Positions 8,018-17,834 are shown, counted from the first letter of the stretch. The stretch: 64,000 bases of DNA from Mesobacillus jeotgali (GCF_014856545.2 NZ_CP109811.1:2598001-2662000), one strand, 5' to 3'. Translations and numbers: made by a program. Notes: generated by a model not told the origin, from the letters alone.

Positions 8018-9421
8018 TTATTCTACACCCTTGCTATGTGTTGTGGAAGAACTGTTATTCTTCAATAAAACCTTCAATCCTGATCCGATATCAGAAGCAA
8101 GAATATAATTCCTGTCGACAAACACTCCCCAAACATCACTTCTTTCAGGAACATATTGACCTACTTGAACAGGTTTCGCTGGATCTGTTATATCAACTGC
8201 ATATACTCCCCCTGCATAGTGGGACAAGTACAATGTGTTACCATGGACTTTTGGGTCGTGGACTGTATTTGCGAATGTGACACCATCCTCGACGTTATCA
8301 ACTAAATCAGTCTTGAACTCACTTAGCAATTTAGGATTTGTTTTATCTTTAATATCGAAAATCCTTGTGTAGCCATAGGATTGTTCATAACCTTCTTTAG
8401 TCGGGTTATAAACTTCCCTTGTCTCAATCAGAACATTTCCTCCTTTTGCAAGGGTTGCCGAGTGTGCGGATCCCTGCTGTTCGGAACCGAAATCTGTGCG
8501 TCCCAGGTATTCAGGGCTTTCTGGATTGCTGATGTCAAAAATGACTGTTCCCAAATCCCACATGGAGACATAGGCATACTTTCCAGTTTCATCTATCATC
8601 GTACTGTGATTGAATACTGGACGGGTTTTTCCGTCAGGAGAATTCCAATGGTATCCGTTAAAGTCGTCCGGAATTTCTTCAAGCATTCTTGGATCAAACT
8701 CCCATAGTTTTTGAGGGTTTGCAGGGTCGCTGACATCCACAACCTGGAAGTCCTTCTCCTCCCCATGGCTATAATAGTCTGCATAAGGGTTGGCAGCAAG
8801 CACGATTGCGCGGTTTCCCTGCATCGTTAAGTATAATTCATGTGTTCCATTTGTCTTTTTCGTAACTTCATAGAATCCAAGCTTTTTGGGTTCTGCAGGA
8901 TTTGTAACGTCATAAAGCAAGAATCCGCCTTTTGAGTCAGGGTTATTACGGCTAAGCTGCTGTACGCTCACCACTGCTAGGTCTCCTTTAAACGATGGAG
9001 TGTTGACGCTTTTTACGATTACTTTTTCCTGCCAGGTTCCAGGGATATCATTATTGGCAAAAACAGCAACTTCTTCAGGGTTTGAAGGATCCTTCATATC
9101 AAACACCCTTACCCCGCCATTTCCACCATTTTTTGTGTGAGTTCCAAGATAGGCATATCCTTTATGTGCATAGACATCTGCAAAGCTGTTTTGCTTTCCG
9201 TCAGCTCTTACCGTTTCCATTTCAGGAGCGGCTGCTTCATGTAAGAATTGAAGGTTTTTGCTGCCCTCCATTACCGGGACAGAAACGTTGCTATATCCAG
9301 CCCTCTCTCCTTTTTCAATATTGACATCACCAAGTTCGTCGTGGGCAAGGACATTGAATGGGACTGAAGAGACCGTCAAGGCACCAGCTAGAATCAGACT
9401 AGATAACAACCGTTTTTTCAT
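8018..9421 (-). CDS. Secreted LVIVD-repeat (beta-propeller-like) protein
   Basis: 467 residues with an N-terminal signal peptide (MKKRLLSSLILAGALTVSS, probable cleavage near LAHD at 26-27). The body is made of repeated units of the form GxxxVFDMKDPSNPEEV, LYDVTNPAEPKKL, VVDVSDPANPQKL, IFDISNPESPEYL, IFDIKDKTNPKLL and AVDITDPAKPVQV, spaced about 50-70 residues. This is the LVIVD repeat pattern and predicts a beta-propeller. It is probably exported to the cell surface or medium. No catalytic residues can be recognised and the function is unknown. It has a good GAAGGAGG ribosome site and stands alone. Confidence 0.85.
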   Translation of the reverse strand: MKKRLLSSLILAGALTVSSVPFNVLAHDELGDVNIEKGERAGYSNVSVPVMEGSKNLQFLHEAAAPEMETVRADGKQNSFADVYAHKGYAYLGTHTKNGGNGGVRVFDMKDPSNPEEVAVFANNDIPGTWQEKVIVKSVNTPSFKGDLAVVSVQQLSRNNPDSKGGFLLYDVTNPAEPKKLGFYEVTKKTNGTHELYLTMQGNRAIVLAANPYADYYSHGEEKDFQVVDVSDPANPQKLWEFDPRMLEEIPDDFNGYHWNSPDGKTRPVFNHSTMIDETGKYAYVSMWDLGTVIFDISNPESPEYLGRTDFGSEQQGSAHSATLAKGGNVLIETREVYNPTKEGYEQSYGYTRIFDIKDKTNPKLLSEFKTDLVDNVEDGVTFANTVHDPKVHGNTLYLSHYAGGVYAVDITDPAKPVQVGQYVPERSDVWGVFVDRNYILASDIGSGLKVLLKNNSSSTTHSKGVE

Positions 9422-9723
9422 TTTATAAAACCTCCTTCTATGTATTGAATAACAATATAGCAGAGGTAGAAACTCGTCTTCAATTAATAAACTGTATATT
9501 TTGTAAATTCAGTTAATTTATCCTAATTAAGTAATTTTCTGCTAAGTCCATGGTAGTTGTTTCGGAAAACGAATTAGGTAATATGCCACAAAGCTGGCAG
9601 GAACAGTTTCCATATCTTCCAGCCTAGAAAACGCTGGTCGAAAACCAGAGATTTTAGTATGATTAAGAAATGTGATTGTACAATATTTGTTCTCTTAAAA
9701 TAGATTAAAGCGAGGATTTTATC
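9422..9723. other. Divergent intergenic region, about 300 bp
   Basis: Lies between the LVIVD gene and the ABC-F gene and must hold both promoters. I see no ORF, no terminator and no recognised RNA family. Short complementary pieces (GCTGGCAGGA, TTCCAGCC, GCTGG) upstream of the ABC-F gene hint at a structured leader, but nothing I can define. Confidence 0.4.
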
Positions 9724-11277
9724 ATGAGTTTATTGAATGTAGAAAATTTAAGCCACACATTTGGCGATCGTACCCTTTTTAAAGATGTTTCTTTTCGCTT
9801 GCTGGCAGAAGACCATGTTGGTCTTGTAGGAGCGAATGGTGTAGGAAAGTCGACTTTGATGAATATCATTACCGGGCAGTTGATACACGATTCCGGTAAA
9901 GTTGAATGGACTCCTGGCGTTGAGTACGGATATTTAGACCAGCATACTGTGCTGACACCAGGAAAAACAATCCGCGATGTATTGCGTGATGCCTTTCTTC
10001 CTCTCTTTAAGAAAGAAGAAGAACTGAATGAAGTCACAGCAAAAATGGCGGACGCAACACCTGAGGAGCTCGAAAAGCTACTTGAACAAATGGCTGAAAT
10101 CCAGGATGCCTTAGATGCAGGAGGTTTCTACTCCCTTGATATGGAGGTAGAAGAAGCAGCAAGGGGTCTTGGTTTGGATGCAATCGGTATAGACCGCGAT
10201 GTTTCTGCCTTGAGCGGCGGTCAGCGCACAAAAGTCCTGCTTGCAAAGCTTTTGCTAGAAAAACCAAAGGTTCTCCTGCTTGATGAGCCGACCAACTACC
10301 TTGATGTCGAGCATATCCAGTGGCTCACAAAATACCTGAAGGATTACCCTTATGCTTTTATCCTGATTTCACATGATACTGAATTCATGAACCCGGTTTC
10401 AAATGTTATTTTCCAGCTGGAATTTTCAAAGCTGACCCGCTATACTGCTACCTATGAAAAATTCCTGGAATTGGCTGAGATCAACAAGAATCAGCACATC
10501 AACGCCTATGAAAAACAGCAGGAATTCATCAAGAAACAAGAAGATTTCATAGCCAAAAATAAGGCGCGCTATTCGACAACAGGACGGGCAAAGAGCCGAC
10601 AAAAGCAGCTTGACCGTATGGAACGGATTGACAGACCTGAAACAGCCGTCAAACCTACTTTTGAGTTCAAGGAATCACGCGCAAGCAGCCGTTATGTATT
10701 TGAAGGTACCGACTTTGAAATTGGATATACTCACCCGCTTCTCCCTAAATTGTCAGTTACGATCGAGCGCGGAGAAAAGATAGCGATTGTCGGAATGAAT
10801 GGTGTCGGTAAATCGACCTTGTTGAAAACGATGCTTGGAAAAATCCCAGCGTTGAGCGGAAAAATCGAACGCGGCGACTTCCTCTACCCTTCCTACTTTG
10901 AACAGGAAGTGAAAGCAGGAAGCATAACGCCGATTGAGGATGTCTGGAGCGAATTCCCGGGCATGGATCAGCACCAAGTCCGCGCAGCATTGGCACGTGG
11001 CGGCCTGAAGAATGAACATATATCCCGTCCGTTGAACCAGCTTAGCGGCGGAGAGCAGGCGAAAGTCCGCCTGACAAAATTGCAGATGCACGAGAGCAAC
11101 TGGCTGCTGTTCGACGAGCCTACCAACCACCTTGACATTTCTGCGAAAGCAGAATTAAAACGAGCATTGAAGGCTTATAAAGGGACGATCGTCCTCGTCA
11201 GCCACGAACCAGACTTTTACGAAGATTGGGTAACAAAAGTCTGGAATGTGGAAGAATGGGCTGAAAAGGCGAAATAG
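9724..11277 (+). CDS. ABC-F family ATPase (ribosome-associated, YfmM-like)
   Basis: Duplicated ABC ATPase without membrane domains, 517 residues. First domain: Walker A GANGVGKST (38-46), signature LSGGQRTKV and Walker B LLLDEPTNYLD. A charged linker with the KARYSTTGRAKSRQKQLDRM segment is typical of ABC-F proteins. Second domain: GMNGVGKST, LSGGEQAKV and LLFDEPTNHLD. ABC-F proteins bind the ribosomal E site and either resolve stalled ribosomes or give antibiotic protection. The overall sequence reminds me of B. subtilis YfmM, a housekeeping member. It is monocistronic with its own terminator. Confidence 0.92.
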   Translation: MSLLNVENLSHTFGDRTLFKDVSFRLLAEDHVGLVGANGVGKSTLMNIITGQLIHDSGKVEWTPGVEYGYLDQHTVLTPGKTIRDVLRDAFLPLFKKEEELNEVTAKMADATPEELEKLLEQMAEIQDALDAGGFYSLDMEVEEAARGLGLDAIGIDRDVSALSGGQRTKVLLAKLLLEKPKVLLLDEPTNYLDVEHIQWLTKYLKDYPYAFILISHDTEFMNPVSNVIFQLEFSKLTRYTATYEKFLELAEINKNQHINAYEKQQEFIKKQEDFIAKNKARYSTTGRAKSRQKQLDRMERIDRPETAVKPTFEFKESRASSRYVFEGTDFEIGYTHPLLPKLSVTIERGEKIAIVGMNGVGKSTLLKTMLGKIPALSGKIERGDFLYPSYFEQEVKAGSITPIEDVWSEFPGMDQHQVRAALARGGLKNEHISRPLNQLSGGEQAKVRLTKLQMHESNWLLFDEPTNHLDISAKAELKRALKAYKGTIVLVSHEPDFYEDWVTKVWNVEEWAEKAK

Positions 11278-11287
11278 AAACATTAGG

Positions 11288-11322
11288 AACCTGACGGAGT
11301 TGGCCCGTCAGGTTTTCTTTTT
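11288..11322 (+). terminator. Rho-independent terminator of the ABC-F gene
   Basis: AACCTGACGG with CCGTCAGGTT, 10-bp stem, followed by TTCTTTTT. Confidence 0.92.
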
Positions 11323-11501
11323 ACTAGAGTGCTAAATGGCTCTGTTAAAAATTTACTTGATATTAACCAATGCTTGGGCACCGAATAATCCTCCCCTCCC
11401 ATAATATTCATATTAAATTTCTTCAAAATGTATTGAGTTATTCACTTGTTATTGATAAATTTTATAGAGTACATAAAATTTATTTATATGGGTGATAACA
11501 A

Positions 11502-12374
11502 ATGAAAAAATGGCGACCATTATTAAGCTTATTGATGATTTTTACCCTTGCGGCTTGTTCTGACAATGGTACAGACGATGGACAAAAGGACACAAAAAAA
11601 GAAACGATAAAAATTGGGGCGATTCCTGACCAGAATGCAGCAGACTTGAACAGAAGCATGGAGGATTTTGCGAAGGACTTAGAAGAGAAGACAGGATTAG
11701 ATGTGGAGTATGTCCCTTCTGTCGATTATTCGGCGCTTGTCACCGCCTTTGAACGCGGCGAAATCCAGCTTGCCTGGTTTGGCGGTCTTACTGGTGTGCA
11801 GGCCAGAAACTTAGTACCGGAAGCTGAGGCATTTGCACAAAGACCAATCGATGAAAAGTTTAAATCCGTATTTATTGCCCAAAGTGATGTTAAGATTGAT
11901 AATCTGAAAGATTTAAAAGGAAAGTCATTTACTTTTGGCAGTGAAAGCTCGACTTCCGGACATTTAATGCCGCGCTACTTTTTGATGGAAGCTGGCATAG
12001 ACCCAGAACAGGATCTTGATGGAAAGCCTAACTACTCCGGTTCACACGATAAAACATATAAGCTTGTGGAATCAGGTGCGTACCAGACAGGCGCATTAAA
12101 TATTTCTGTATGGGAAGCAGCGGTGAAAGAAGGCAAAGTAGATGAATCAAAGGTAAACGTATTTTATACAACTCCTGAGTACTATGACTACAACTGGACA
12201 TTAAATAAGATGGATGCAGATACCAAAGCTAAGCTCAAAGAGGCTATACTTTCAATGACTTCAGAAGATAATGAAATCATGGAATTACTGCAGACTGATA
12301 AATTCATAGAAACGAAGAATGAAAATTACGAAGCGATAGAAAAGGTTGCAAAGCAGCTCAAGATCATCAAGTAG
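11502..12374 (+). CDS. phnD: Phosphonate/phosphate-type ABC transporter substrate-binding lipoprotein
   Basis: Solute receptor of a PhnCDE-type importer, 290 residues. It has a lipoprotein signal peptide with lipobox LAAC (Cys19), so it is anchored outside the membrane. The fold family is clear from KIGAIPDQNAAD, the ligand-loop GGLTGVQAR and the FGSESSTSGHLMPRYFL segment typical of PhnD. Ligands in this family include phosphonates, phosphite and other phosphate-like anions, and the exact one cannot be read here. It is the first gene of a tight operon with phnC and two phnE genes. No phosphonate breakdown genes are present, so transport may be for a different or salvaged P compound. Confidence 0.88.
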   Translation: MKKWRPLLSLLMIFTLAACSDNGTDDGQKDTKKETIKIGAIPDQNAADLNRSMEDFAKDLEEKTGLDVEYVPSVDYSALVTAFERGEIQLAWFGGLTGVQARNLVPEAEAFAQRPIDEKFKSVFIAQSDVKIDNLKDLKGKSFTFGSESSTSGHLMPRYFLMEAGIDPEQDLDGKPNYSGSHDKTYKLVESGAYQTGALNISVWEAAVKEGKVDESKVNVFYTTPEYYDYNWTLNKMDADTKAKLKEAILSMTSEDNEIMELLQTDKFIETKNENYEAIEKVAKQLKIIK

Positions 12375-12383
12375 GTGGATTTT

Positions 12384-13130
12384 ATGCAAGAAGTCATAAG
12401 CCTTAATCAAATATCGAAAATCTATGAACGGAAGACCGCCCTATCTTCCCTCTCGCTTACTGTTAATAAAGGAGAACTAGTTGCCCTTATTGGCCCAAGC
12501 GGAGCAGGCAAGACCACATTGCTGAATATGCTGGCAGCAATCCTTTCGCCTAATCAGGGTGAAATCCTGATAGACGGCCGCCCTCTCTCTGATCTATTGG
12601 ACCAGAAGATGAGAGCACAAAAAATCGGGATCATTCGCCAACAGTTTGACCTTGTTGGAGAGCTTCCGGTCATTCATAATGTGCTTGCTGGAAGGCTGTC
12701 TGAATGGGGCATTTTTAAATCGATTCTTTCCATGCTGATCCCCCAGGATAAGGAATATGCTCTCCAGGCTTTGAGCCGGGTAGGATTAACAGATAAATTA
12801 TATGAAAAAACTTCTTCCCTCTCAGGCGGAGAACAACAACGGGTAGCGCTTGCCAGGCTCCTTGTCCAGAGTCCTGAGATTGTCTTGGCCGATGAGCCGG
12901 TTGCTTCACTGGATCCAGCTCGTGCAGAAGACGTGCTGGAGCTATTGGTTAAAATCGCTTTAGAAGAGAACCAAACACTTATCGCCAGCCTCCATTCCGT
13001 TGATTACGCAAGGAAATACTTCGATCGATTGGTAGCACTTAAAGATGGTGAACTCTTCTTCGACCTTCCCGCTTCCTCTGTGACTGATGAACATATCAAG
13101 AGCCTTTACAGACTAAAGGAGCTGTCTTGA
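12384..13130 (+). CDS. phnC: Phosphonate-type ABC transporter ATP-binding protein
   Basis: ATPase subunit of the PhnDCEE importer, 248 residues from the ATG at 12384. Walker A is GPSGAGKTT, the signature LSGGEQQRVALARLL and Walker B IVLADEPVASLD, followed by the switch His in ASLHSVDYA. A GTG at 12375 is in frame, but the AGGTGG ribosome site sits at 12373-12378 and overlaps it, so the ATG is preferred. It begins 9 nt after phnD and ends 1 nt before the first phnE, consistent with translational coupling. Confidence 0.9.
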   Translation: MQEVISLNQISKIYERKTALSSLSLTVNKGELVALIGPSGAGKTTLLNMLAAILSPNQGEILIDGRPLSDLLDQKMRAQKIGIIRQQFDLVGELPVIHNVLAGRLSEWGIFKSILSMLIPQDKEYALQALSRVGLTDKLYEKTSSLSGGEQQRVALARLLVQSPEIVLADEPVASLDPARAEDVLELLVKIALEENQTLIASLHSVDYARKYFDRLVALKDGELFFDLPASSVTDEHIKSLYRLKELS

Positions 13131-13131
13131 T

Positions 13132-13932
13132 ATGGATAAAAGATGGTTGAGTTTTGAGCTCCATAAAAGAAAGATTCTAACACTGATCCTAACTTTAGCA
13201 TTCATATTGAGCTTATTCTCTGTTGAATGGAATAGCAGCTTGATTCATAGCGGAGGATTCATAACAGCCAAGCAGATTGCGGCAGCTTTTTTCACACCTG
13301 ATTTATCGGGTGACATCCTTTTATTAGCGCTGGAATCAAGCTGGACTACACTTTCTTATGCAGCTGCAGGTATGAGTCTGGCGATTATCATTGCATTTTT
13401 CTTTGGCATTCTCGCCTCGGGGGTTGTCCTATCGGAAGGGAAAGCAAAAAGGTATATCCGGCCTTTTTTTAGAGGGCAGCTCGGTTTCATGAGGGCGATT
13501 CATGAACTTGTTTGGGCCTGGTTATTCGTCGCCTCGATCGGACTCTCACCCTTTGCCGCGATTTTTGCACTGGCTATTCCCTACGGCGGCATTCTTGGCA
13601 GAATTTTTGCAGACATGCTTGAGGATATATCACAGGAACCGATTAAAGCTTTGGAAGTGGCAGGCGCTTCTAAACTGCAGACTTTATGGTATGGTTACTT
13701 GCCCATGGTGAGAGCGAGCATTACGAGTTATGCAATGTACCGATTTGAGTGCGCAGTCCGTTCTTCTGCCATTATGAGCTTCGTCGGTATCGGCGGGCTT
13801 GGGTATCAAATTCAGTTGAGCCTCGACGACCTTCATTATGATGAGGTCTGGACCTTCGTGTTCTTTTTAATCATCCTTGTCATCATGATCGATATCTGGA
13901 GCAATCAATTGAGAAAGAGGCTGGTCCAATGA
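13132..13932 (+). CDS. phnE: Phosphonate-type ABC transporter permease 1
   Basis: Membrane subunit of the importer, 266 residues with about six hydrophobic segments. It carries a binding-protein-dependent permease EAA-like loop (KALEVAGASKLQTLWYGYLPMV) that docks on PhnC, and the VGIGGLGYQIQLSL region typical of PhnE. Its last four bases overlap the start of the second permease (ATGA), so the two are translationally coupled and probably form a heterodimer. Confidence 0.88.
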   Translation: MDKRWLSFELHKRKILTLILTLAFILSLFSVEWNSSLIHSGGFITAKQIAAAFFTPDLSGDILLLALESSWTTLSYAAAGMSLAIIIAFFFGILASGVVLSEGKAKRYIRPFFRGQLGFMRAIHELVWAWLFVASIGLSPFAAIFALAIPYGGILGRIFADMLEDISQEPIKALEVAGASKLQTLWYGYLPMVRASITSYAMYRFECAVRSSAIMSFVGIGGLGYQIQLSLDDLHYDEVWTFVFFLIILVIMIDIWSNQLRKRLVQ

Positions 13933-14766
13933 AGAAACGGAGAATAAGCTTTGTAACTGTCTCTGTTTATGCTCTGCTGCTCCTGGCGGCGGGATCCTGG
14001 ATATCCATATTCACTGTTGAAAAGGCAAGCTTGTCTTTACTGTTTTCAGAACAGAATCTTTTTTTATGCGGGCAAGTTCTTTAAAGGCCTATTGGGTATC
14101 GGAGAAGAAAGTCCTGCTTTTCTACATGCTGAAAATTGGAAAAACGCACTGAACCTGACGATCGAAACTTTGGTCATGAGTGTGATGGCAACTGGCTTCG
14201 CAACAATTACCGCACTCCTGACGGTTGTTCCCGCAGCACGGAATGTTGCCGACGGTTCTCTTACTCTGGCAAAGAAATGGCATGGATGGATTTCATTTGG
14301 TACGGTCCGCGCCGGTTATATATTTTCTCGGGCCGTTCCGGAGCTTGTTTGGGCGATGATCATTATTTTTATCTTTAAACCCGGAATATTGCCTGGAGCA
14401 ATCGCACTCGCTCTTCATAATTACGGAATTCTTGGAAAGCTTTTTGCAGAGGTTATCGAAGATTTAGACTCAAGACCGATTCGAAATCTTTCTTCATCCG
14501 GAGCAGGCCGTTTTCAGCTCTTGCTGTATGGTGTGCTGCCAGCTGCTCTTCCTCGATTCTTGACATACATCCTTTACCGCTGGGAGGTCATCATGCGGAC
14601 GACGATTGTTGTAGGGTTTGTTGGCGCAGGCGGGCTTGGACAGCAATTCAAGCTGAGCATGAGTTTTTTCCATTACACAGACATAACTCTCTTGCTATTT
14701 TTCTATCTTGCCCTGGTTTTTGCCGCTGACTACATTTCAGAAAAAGCGAGATTCTTTATAAAATAA
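13929..14766 (+). pseudogene. phnE: Phosphonate-type ABC transporter permease 2, one-base frameshift
   Basis: The ATG at 13929 overlaps the previous stop and opens a frame encoding MKKRRISFVTVSVYALLLLAAG... up to about 45 residues, then hits a stop. From about 14066 the sequence continues in the +1 frame as FYAGKFFKGLLGIGEES... and on through a complete PhnE-like permease with SSSGAGRFQLLLYGVLPAALP and VGAGGLGQQFKLS. The break is at a run of seven T (14059-14065); six T would restore a single ORF of 278 residues. Either a sequencing or assembly error or a real inactivating insertion. The remaining large ORF from 13969 would lack a proper N-terminal membrane segment. Everything else about the operon looks intact. 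Confidence 0.85.
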
Positions 14767-14792
14767 ATCCGGCCTGGACGAGGCCGGATTTT
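14766..14792 (+). terminator. Terminator of the phn operon
   Basis: AATCCGGCCT and AGGCCGGATT form a 10-bp stem with GGACG loop, then TTTA. It lies between convergent genes and may also serve the minus-strand gene ending at 14796. Confidence 0.85.
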
Positions 14793-14795
14793 ACA

Positions 14796-15218
14796 TTACA
14801 ATATATCAATCTTGTCCAGTCCATTTTCCAGGAAGTACTTTTCATAACGAGCTTTCAGCTGGAAAAGCCGATTGATTTTTTGTTCTATAGAAGCATTGAT
14901 GCTGGTTTCGCGCTTTAAATCAATCGTTGCGAGCTTATGGGTTAGCTGGTCCCAAAATACGTCTTCCTCGTATTCATCTATAATCGCTTCAACTGTATTT
15001 TTAAGGTCCTCGGAAAGGTAATAATACTCTTCTTCCTTGTCATAATAAATCCCGTCACCAGCTTCAAAATCCCTTGCGAGCGAAAAAATGTATTGTTCAA
15101 GATCCTCCGCTTTACTCACCAGTTCCTTATTTGCTTCCGTCAACCCAAGCGGCCAATTTCCAAGCTGCATTAATTTCACGAGTGTTAAATATTGTTCTTT
15201 CGAAAGGTCAATTTTCAT
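14796..15218 (-). CDS. Conserved hypothetical, acidic helical protein
   Basis: 140 residues from the ATG at 15218, which follows GGGGAGGGG. I do not recognise the family. It begins MKIDLSKEQYLTLVKLMQLGNWPLG, a style seen in small Bacillus proteins that read like a dimeric helical bundle, and the middle is strongly acidic and aromatic (YYDKEEEYYYLSEDL). No signal peptide or membrane segment. Codon use matches the neighbours and the start is well formed, so the gene is real. Confidence 0.75.
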   Translation of the reverse strand: MKIDLSKEQYLTLVKLMQLGNWPLGLTEANKELVSKAEDLEQYIFSLARDFEAGDGIYYDKEEEYYYLSEDLKNTVEAIIDEYEEDVFWDQLTHKLATIDLKRETSINASIEQKINRLFQLKARYEKYFLENGLDKIDIL

Positions 15219-15349
15219 AAATAACCCCTCCCCTTTCATATGCTTGTTTCATATATATGAAAGAAAGATGGCTGGCTTTCCTAAATATAATTTCAATTAA
15301 GACCTTTTTGTTAACCAACCACTTCTACTATCCAGAACTTATGCTCCCA

Positions 15350-15387
15350 AAAATAAAAACGGCAAGCCGCTGTTCAAGGGCTTGCCG
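15350..15387 (-). terminator. Rho-independent terminator of the small gene at 15402
   Basis: Minus-strand CGGCAAGCC / GGCTTGCCG stem with a 10-nt loop, followed by TTTTTATTTTT. Confidence 0.9.
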
Positions 15388-15401
15388 GAATCTATTTGAA
15401 C

Positions 15402-15548
15402 CTAGTTGCTGATATTGATTGCTTCACCTAAAAGCTGAATATCTTTATAAATCTCATTTTTAAGTTCCTTATCCTCGCATTGTGCGTACTCATCAAATAA
15501 ACGGCCAAGTTCCTTTATAAATAACAGATGTTCTTCGACTGCAACCAT
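15402..15548 (-). CDS. Small hypothetical protein (48 aa)
   Basis: Encodes MVAVEEHLLFIKELGRLFDE... ending ELLGEAINISN-like, 48 residues, predicted as two amphipathic helices. It starts at ATG 15548 with an AAAGGGG ribosome site and is followed 14 bp after the stop by a strong terminator, so it is a genuine monocistronic small gene. It is not a recognised family; the size and helix-loop-helix look recall Spo0E-like small proteins, but the SQELD-type signature is absent. Confidence 0.7.
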   Translation of the reverse strand: MVAVEEHLLFIKELGRLFDEYAQCEDKELKNEIYKDIQLLGEAINISN

Positions 15549-15760
15549 ACAGAGACCCCTTTACACAGAAGATGACCAGTGGCTAATGCTGCGATTCTAT
15601 TTCTGTTGACCAGAATATTTACCCTTTAAAACTTATATCAAACTACCAATTTCAATAATTATATGAAGGTACTGTCCACTATATGACAACCAGTTTGTTT
15701 AGTGGCCAATCCATTAAGGTATGTATTAAAAAGAGACATAAATATTTAGGGGGTAACCAT

Positions 15761-16846
15761 ATGTGGATTCAACGACCTTTTTTTAAATACGCAACAGGAA
15801 CGATCCTGCTGCTTTTTATCATTTTCCTCTTTGGGAAAATTGACTACTTCGTTTGGCCGCTGCAAAATTTTATTATCGCCATTTTCTTTCCTGTTCTGAT
15901 TTCAGGCCTTATCTATTATATATTGCGAAAACCAGTTCAATGGTTTAGTAGATACATGCCAAAAATAATCAGCATTCTGATTGTTTTTGCTCTGGTGGCA
16001 GTTTTATTTTCTGGTTTTCTTTATTTTGGAGGTTCCCAATTAGGAGAACAAGTCGGTAAAATAAATGAAAATTTCCCTCAAAAAGTAGATGAGATCACGG
16101 AAGAGTCGAAAAAAGTCATCAATGACAACCAGCTTGGATTTATTAACGCAGATGAAATCAAGCAAAGGGCATTAAATTATATGAGCAACATCCTACAAGA
16201 TTTAGGAGAAAATCTTATGACGGTATTTTCGGTGATTACGAGTATCGCGACTGTTCTAGTTGTAGTTCCGTTTCTTGCGTTCTTCTTCTTAAAGGATGAT
16301 GAAAAATTAAGGCCATATATACTAAAATTGATTCCTGAAGAACATGTGCAGGAAGGCAATAAAATCTTAAAAGATATAGATAAAACACTATTCACCTATG
16401 TAACAGGGCAATTCATCATCGCTCTTGTTGACGGGACGCTGATGTATATTGGATATAAAATCATCGGACTTGAATACGCCCTTATCCTTGCGATTTTCAC
16501 GATGTTTTTAACAGTGGTTCCCTTTCTGGGGCCGATTATTGGTGTCATTCCAGCATTATTCGTTGCCCTCACAAACAGTCCGATGATGATGTTAAAGGTA
16601 CTAATAGTCCTGGTTATCGTACAGCAGCTTGAAGGGAATCTCGTCACTCCACAGGTAATGGGGAAAAAGCTCAGCATCCACCCTATTACCGTCATCCTTT
16701 TGTTAATCGCGGCCGGCTCCTTATATGGTTTCGTAGGGATCCTGATCGCCATCCCCCTTTATTCTGTTGTAAAGATTATTATCAAGGATGTATGGAAATT
16801 TTATAAGCTTAGGGGAAAGAGGAACCTGATTACCCCTGATTCATAA
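15761..16846 (+). CDS. AI-2E family transporter
   Basis: Polytopic membrane protein of 361 residues belonging to the AI-2E/PerM exporter family. There is a cluster of membrane segments at 10-100, a soluble helical region (GEQVGKINENFPQKVDEITEESKK, about 95-145), then four or five more segments including the conserved VPFLGPIIGVIPA and QQLEGNLVTPQVMGKKLSIHP. The substrate of most Bacillus members is unknown; some family proteins export Na+ or autoinducer-2. The start at 15761 follows AGGGGG, and a longer frame to 15683 lacks a ribosome site. Confidence 0.88.
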   Translation: MWIQRPFFKYATGTILLLFIIFLFGKIDYFVWPLQNFIIAIFFPVLISGLIYYILRKPVQWFSRYMPKIISILIVFALVAVLFSGFLYFGGSQLGEQVGKINENFPQKVDEITEESKKVINDNQLGFINADEIKQRALNYMSNILQDLGENLMTVFSVITSIATVLVVVPFLAFFFLKDDEKLRPYILKLIPEEHVQEGNKILKDIDKTLFTYVTGQFIIALVDGTLMYIGYKIIGLEYALILAIFTMFLTVVPFLGPIIGVIPALFVALTNSPMMMLKVLIVLVIVQQLEGNLVTPQVMGKKLSIHPITVILLLIAAGSLYGFVGILIAIPLYSVVKIIIKDVWKFYKLRGKRNLITPDS

Positions 16847-16855
16847 ACGAATCAC

Positions 16856-16885
16856 AAAAGGCCAGCATCGAAGCTGGCCTTTTTT
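16856..16885. terminator. Rho-independent terminator, probably bidirectional
   Basis: AAAAGGCCAGC / GCTGGCCTTTTTT stem between the AI-2E gene and the convergent lipase gene. Confidence 0.92.
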
Positions 16886-16889
16886 CTGC

Positions 16890-17618
16890 TTAATTAGTAT
16901 TCTGTCCCCCATCCTCCAAGCCTTCCAGGATCAGGGGCCTTACTGTTGAATCAGTCAACAAGCCGCTATGGCTTACACCACTAATTTCAATATTTTCTGC
17001 ACCCTCTATGATTGAACTTGTATAAGGATTAATGACTGTATCAGCACTGCTGTATATTGATGTGTATTGAATGGCCGCTGACGCGTCACTGCCATTCGGT
17101 GTTTCATCAACACTGTTTAATTCGTTCAGGAAAGTACTTCCGGGAACCATTTCTCTTGCACCTTCTGTCCACAACCCAAAATATGAAGAATTCGTTCCAT
17201 GGTGAGGCGAACCTAATGTGACTACATCATCGACCTTTTGAGCACCCTCCAGGTATTTTACATAGTATCGGGTACTTAGCCCTCCCATACTGTGTGCTAC
17301 TATATCCACTTTAGAAGCTTTCGTCTTGCGTAAGATGTTTTTTACGAACGATTGCAATTCATACGCATTGTCTACACTGCTTCCTGTAGTATTTGAATAT
17401 TGAATAGCATAGAGGTAATCAGATGGCCATCCCTGGCTGATAAGCCATTGTTTCATGTTATCAAAACTGGAGGACGAGCCCGTAAAACCGTGGACAAAAA
17501 CGACTGGATCCTTCTCAGAAGCAACAGGCACTCTTTTAGCCGCTTCAACAGTGGAAAAGAACGAAAGAAGAAAGACAAATGTAACAGCGATACTTATCCA
17601 ACCCCTGAACTTGTTCAT
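16890..17618 (-). CDS. Secreted triacylglycerol lipase, Bacillus LipA type
   Basis: Extracellular alpha/beta hydrolase of 242 residues with a signal peptide (cleavage expected after VEAA, about residue 27). The nucleophile sits in AHSMGG (Ser110), the Ala-for-Gly substitution that marks Bacillus subfamily I.4 lipases. Asp193 (SSADTVI) and His217 (GVSHSGLL) complete the triad, and FVHGFTGS forms the oxyanion region. It is slightly longer than B. subtilis LipA because of a short C-terminal tail. Start with AGGAGG. It stands alone. Confidence 0.93.
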   Translation of the reverse strand: MNKFRGWISIAVTFVFLLSFFSTVEAAKRVPVASEKDPVVFVHGFTGSSSSFDNMKQWLISQGWPSDYLYAIQYSNTTGSSVDNAYELQSFVKNILRKTKASKVDIVAHSMGGLSTRYYVKYLEGAQKVDDVVTLGSPHHGTNSSYFGLWTEGAREMVPGSTFLNELNSVDETPNGSDASAAIQYTSIYSSADTVINPYTSSIIEGAENIEISGVSHSGLLTDSTVRPLILEGLEDGGQNTN

Positions 17619-17834
17619 TAAAAACCTCCTAAAATTTTTATCTATTAATCTTATGGGAGCGCTTCCATAAAATTCCTACATCTTTTCAAATATTCACATT
17701 GCCACATAATCCAGTACCCACTTACCCAGTACAAATAATAGTTTTTACTCACTTTATTAAGTTGGGAAATTCTGAATAAAACTCCTTCTGTTTGGACATT
17801 CTATTTGCGATTCAAAAATGAGGAGGATTTGCCA

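Noticed and set aside
14050..14070. Programmed frameshift in the second phnE
   Set aside because: The needed shift is +1 and the T7 run lacks the usual +1 signals (slow codon or stop with an upstream Shine-Dalgarno). An indel is simpler.
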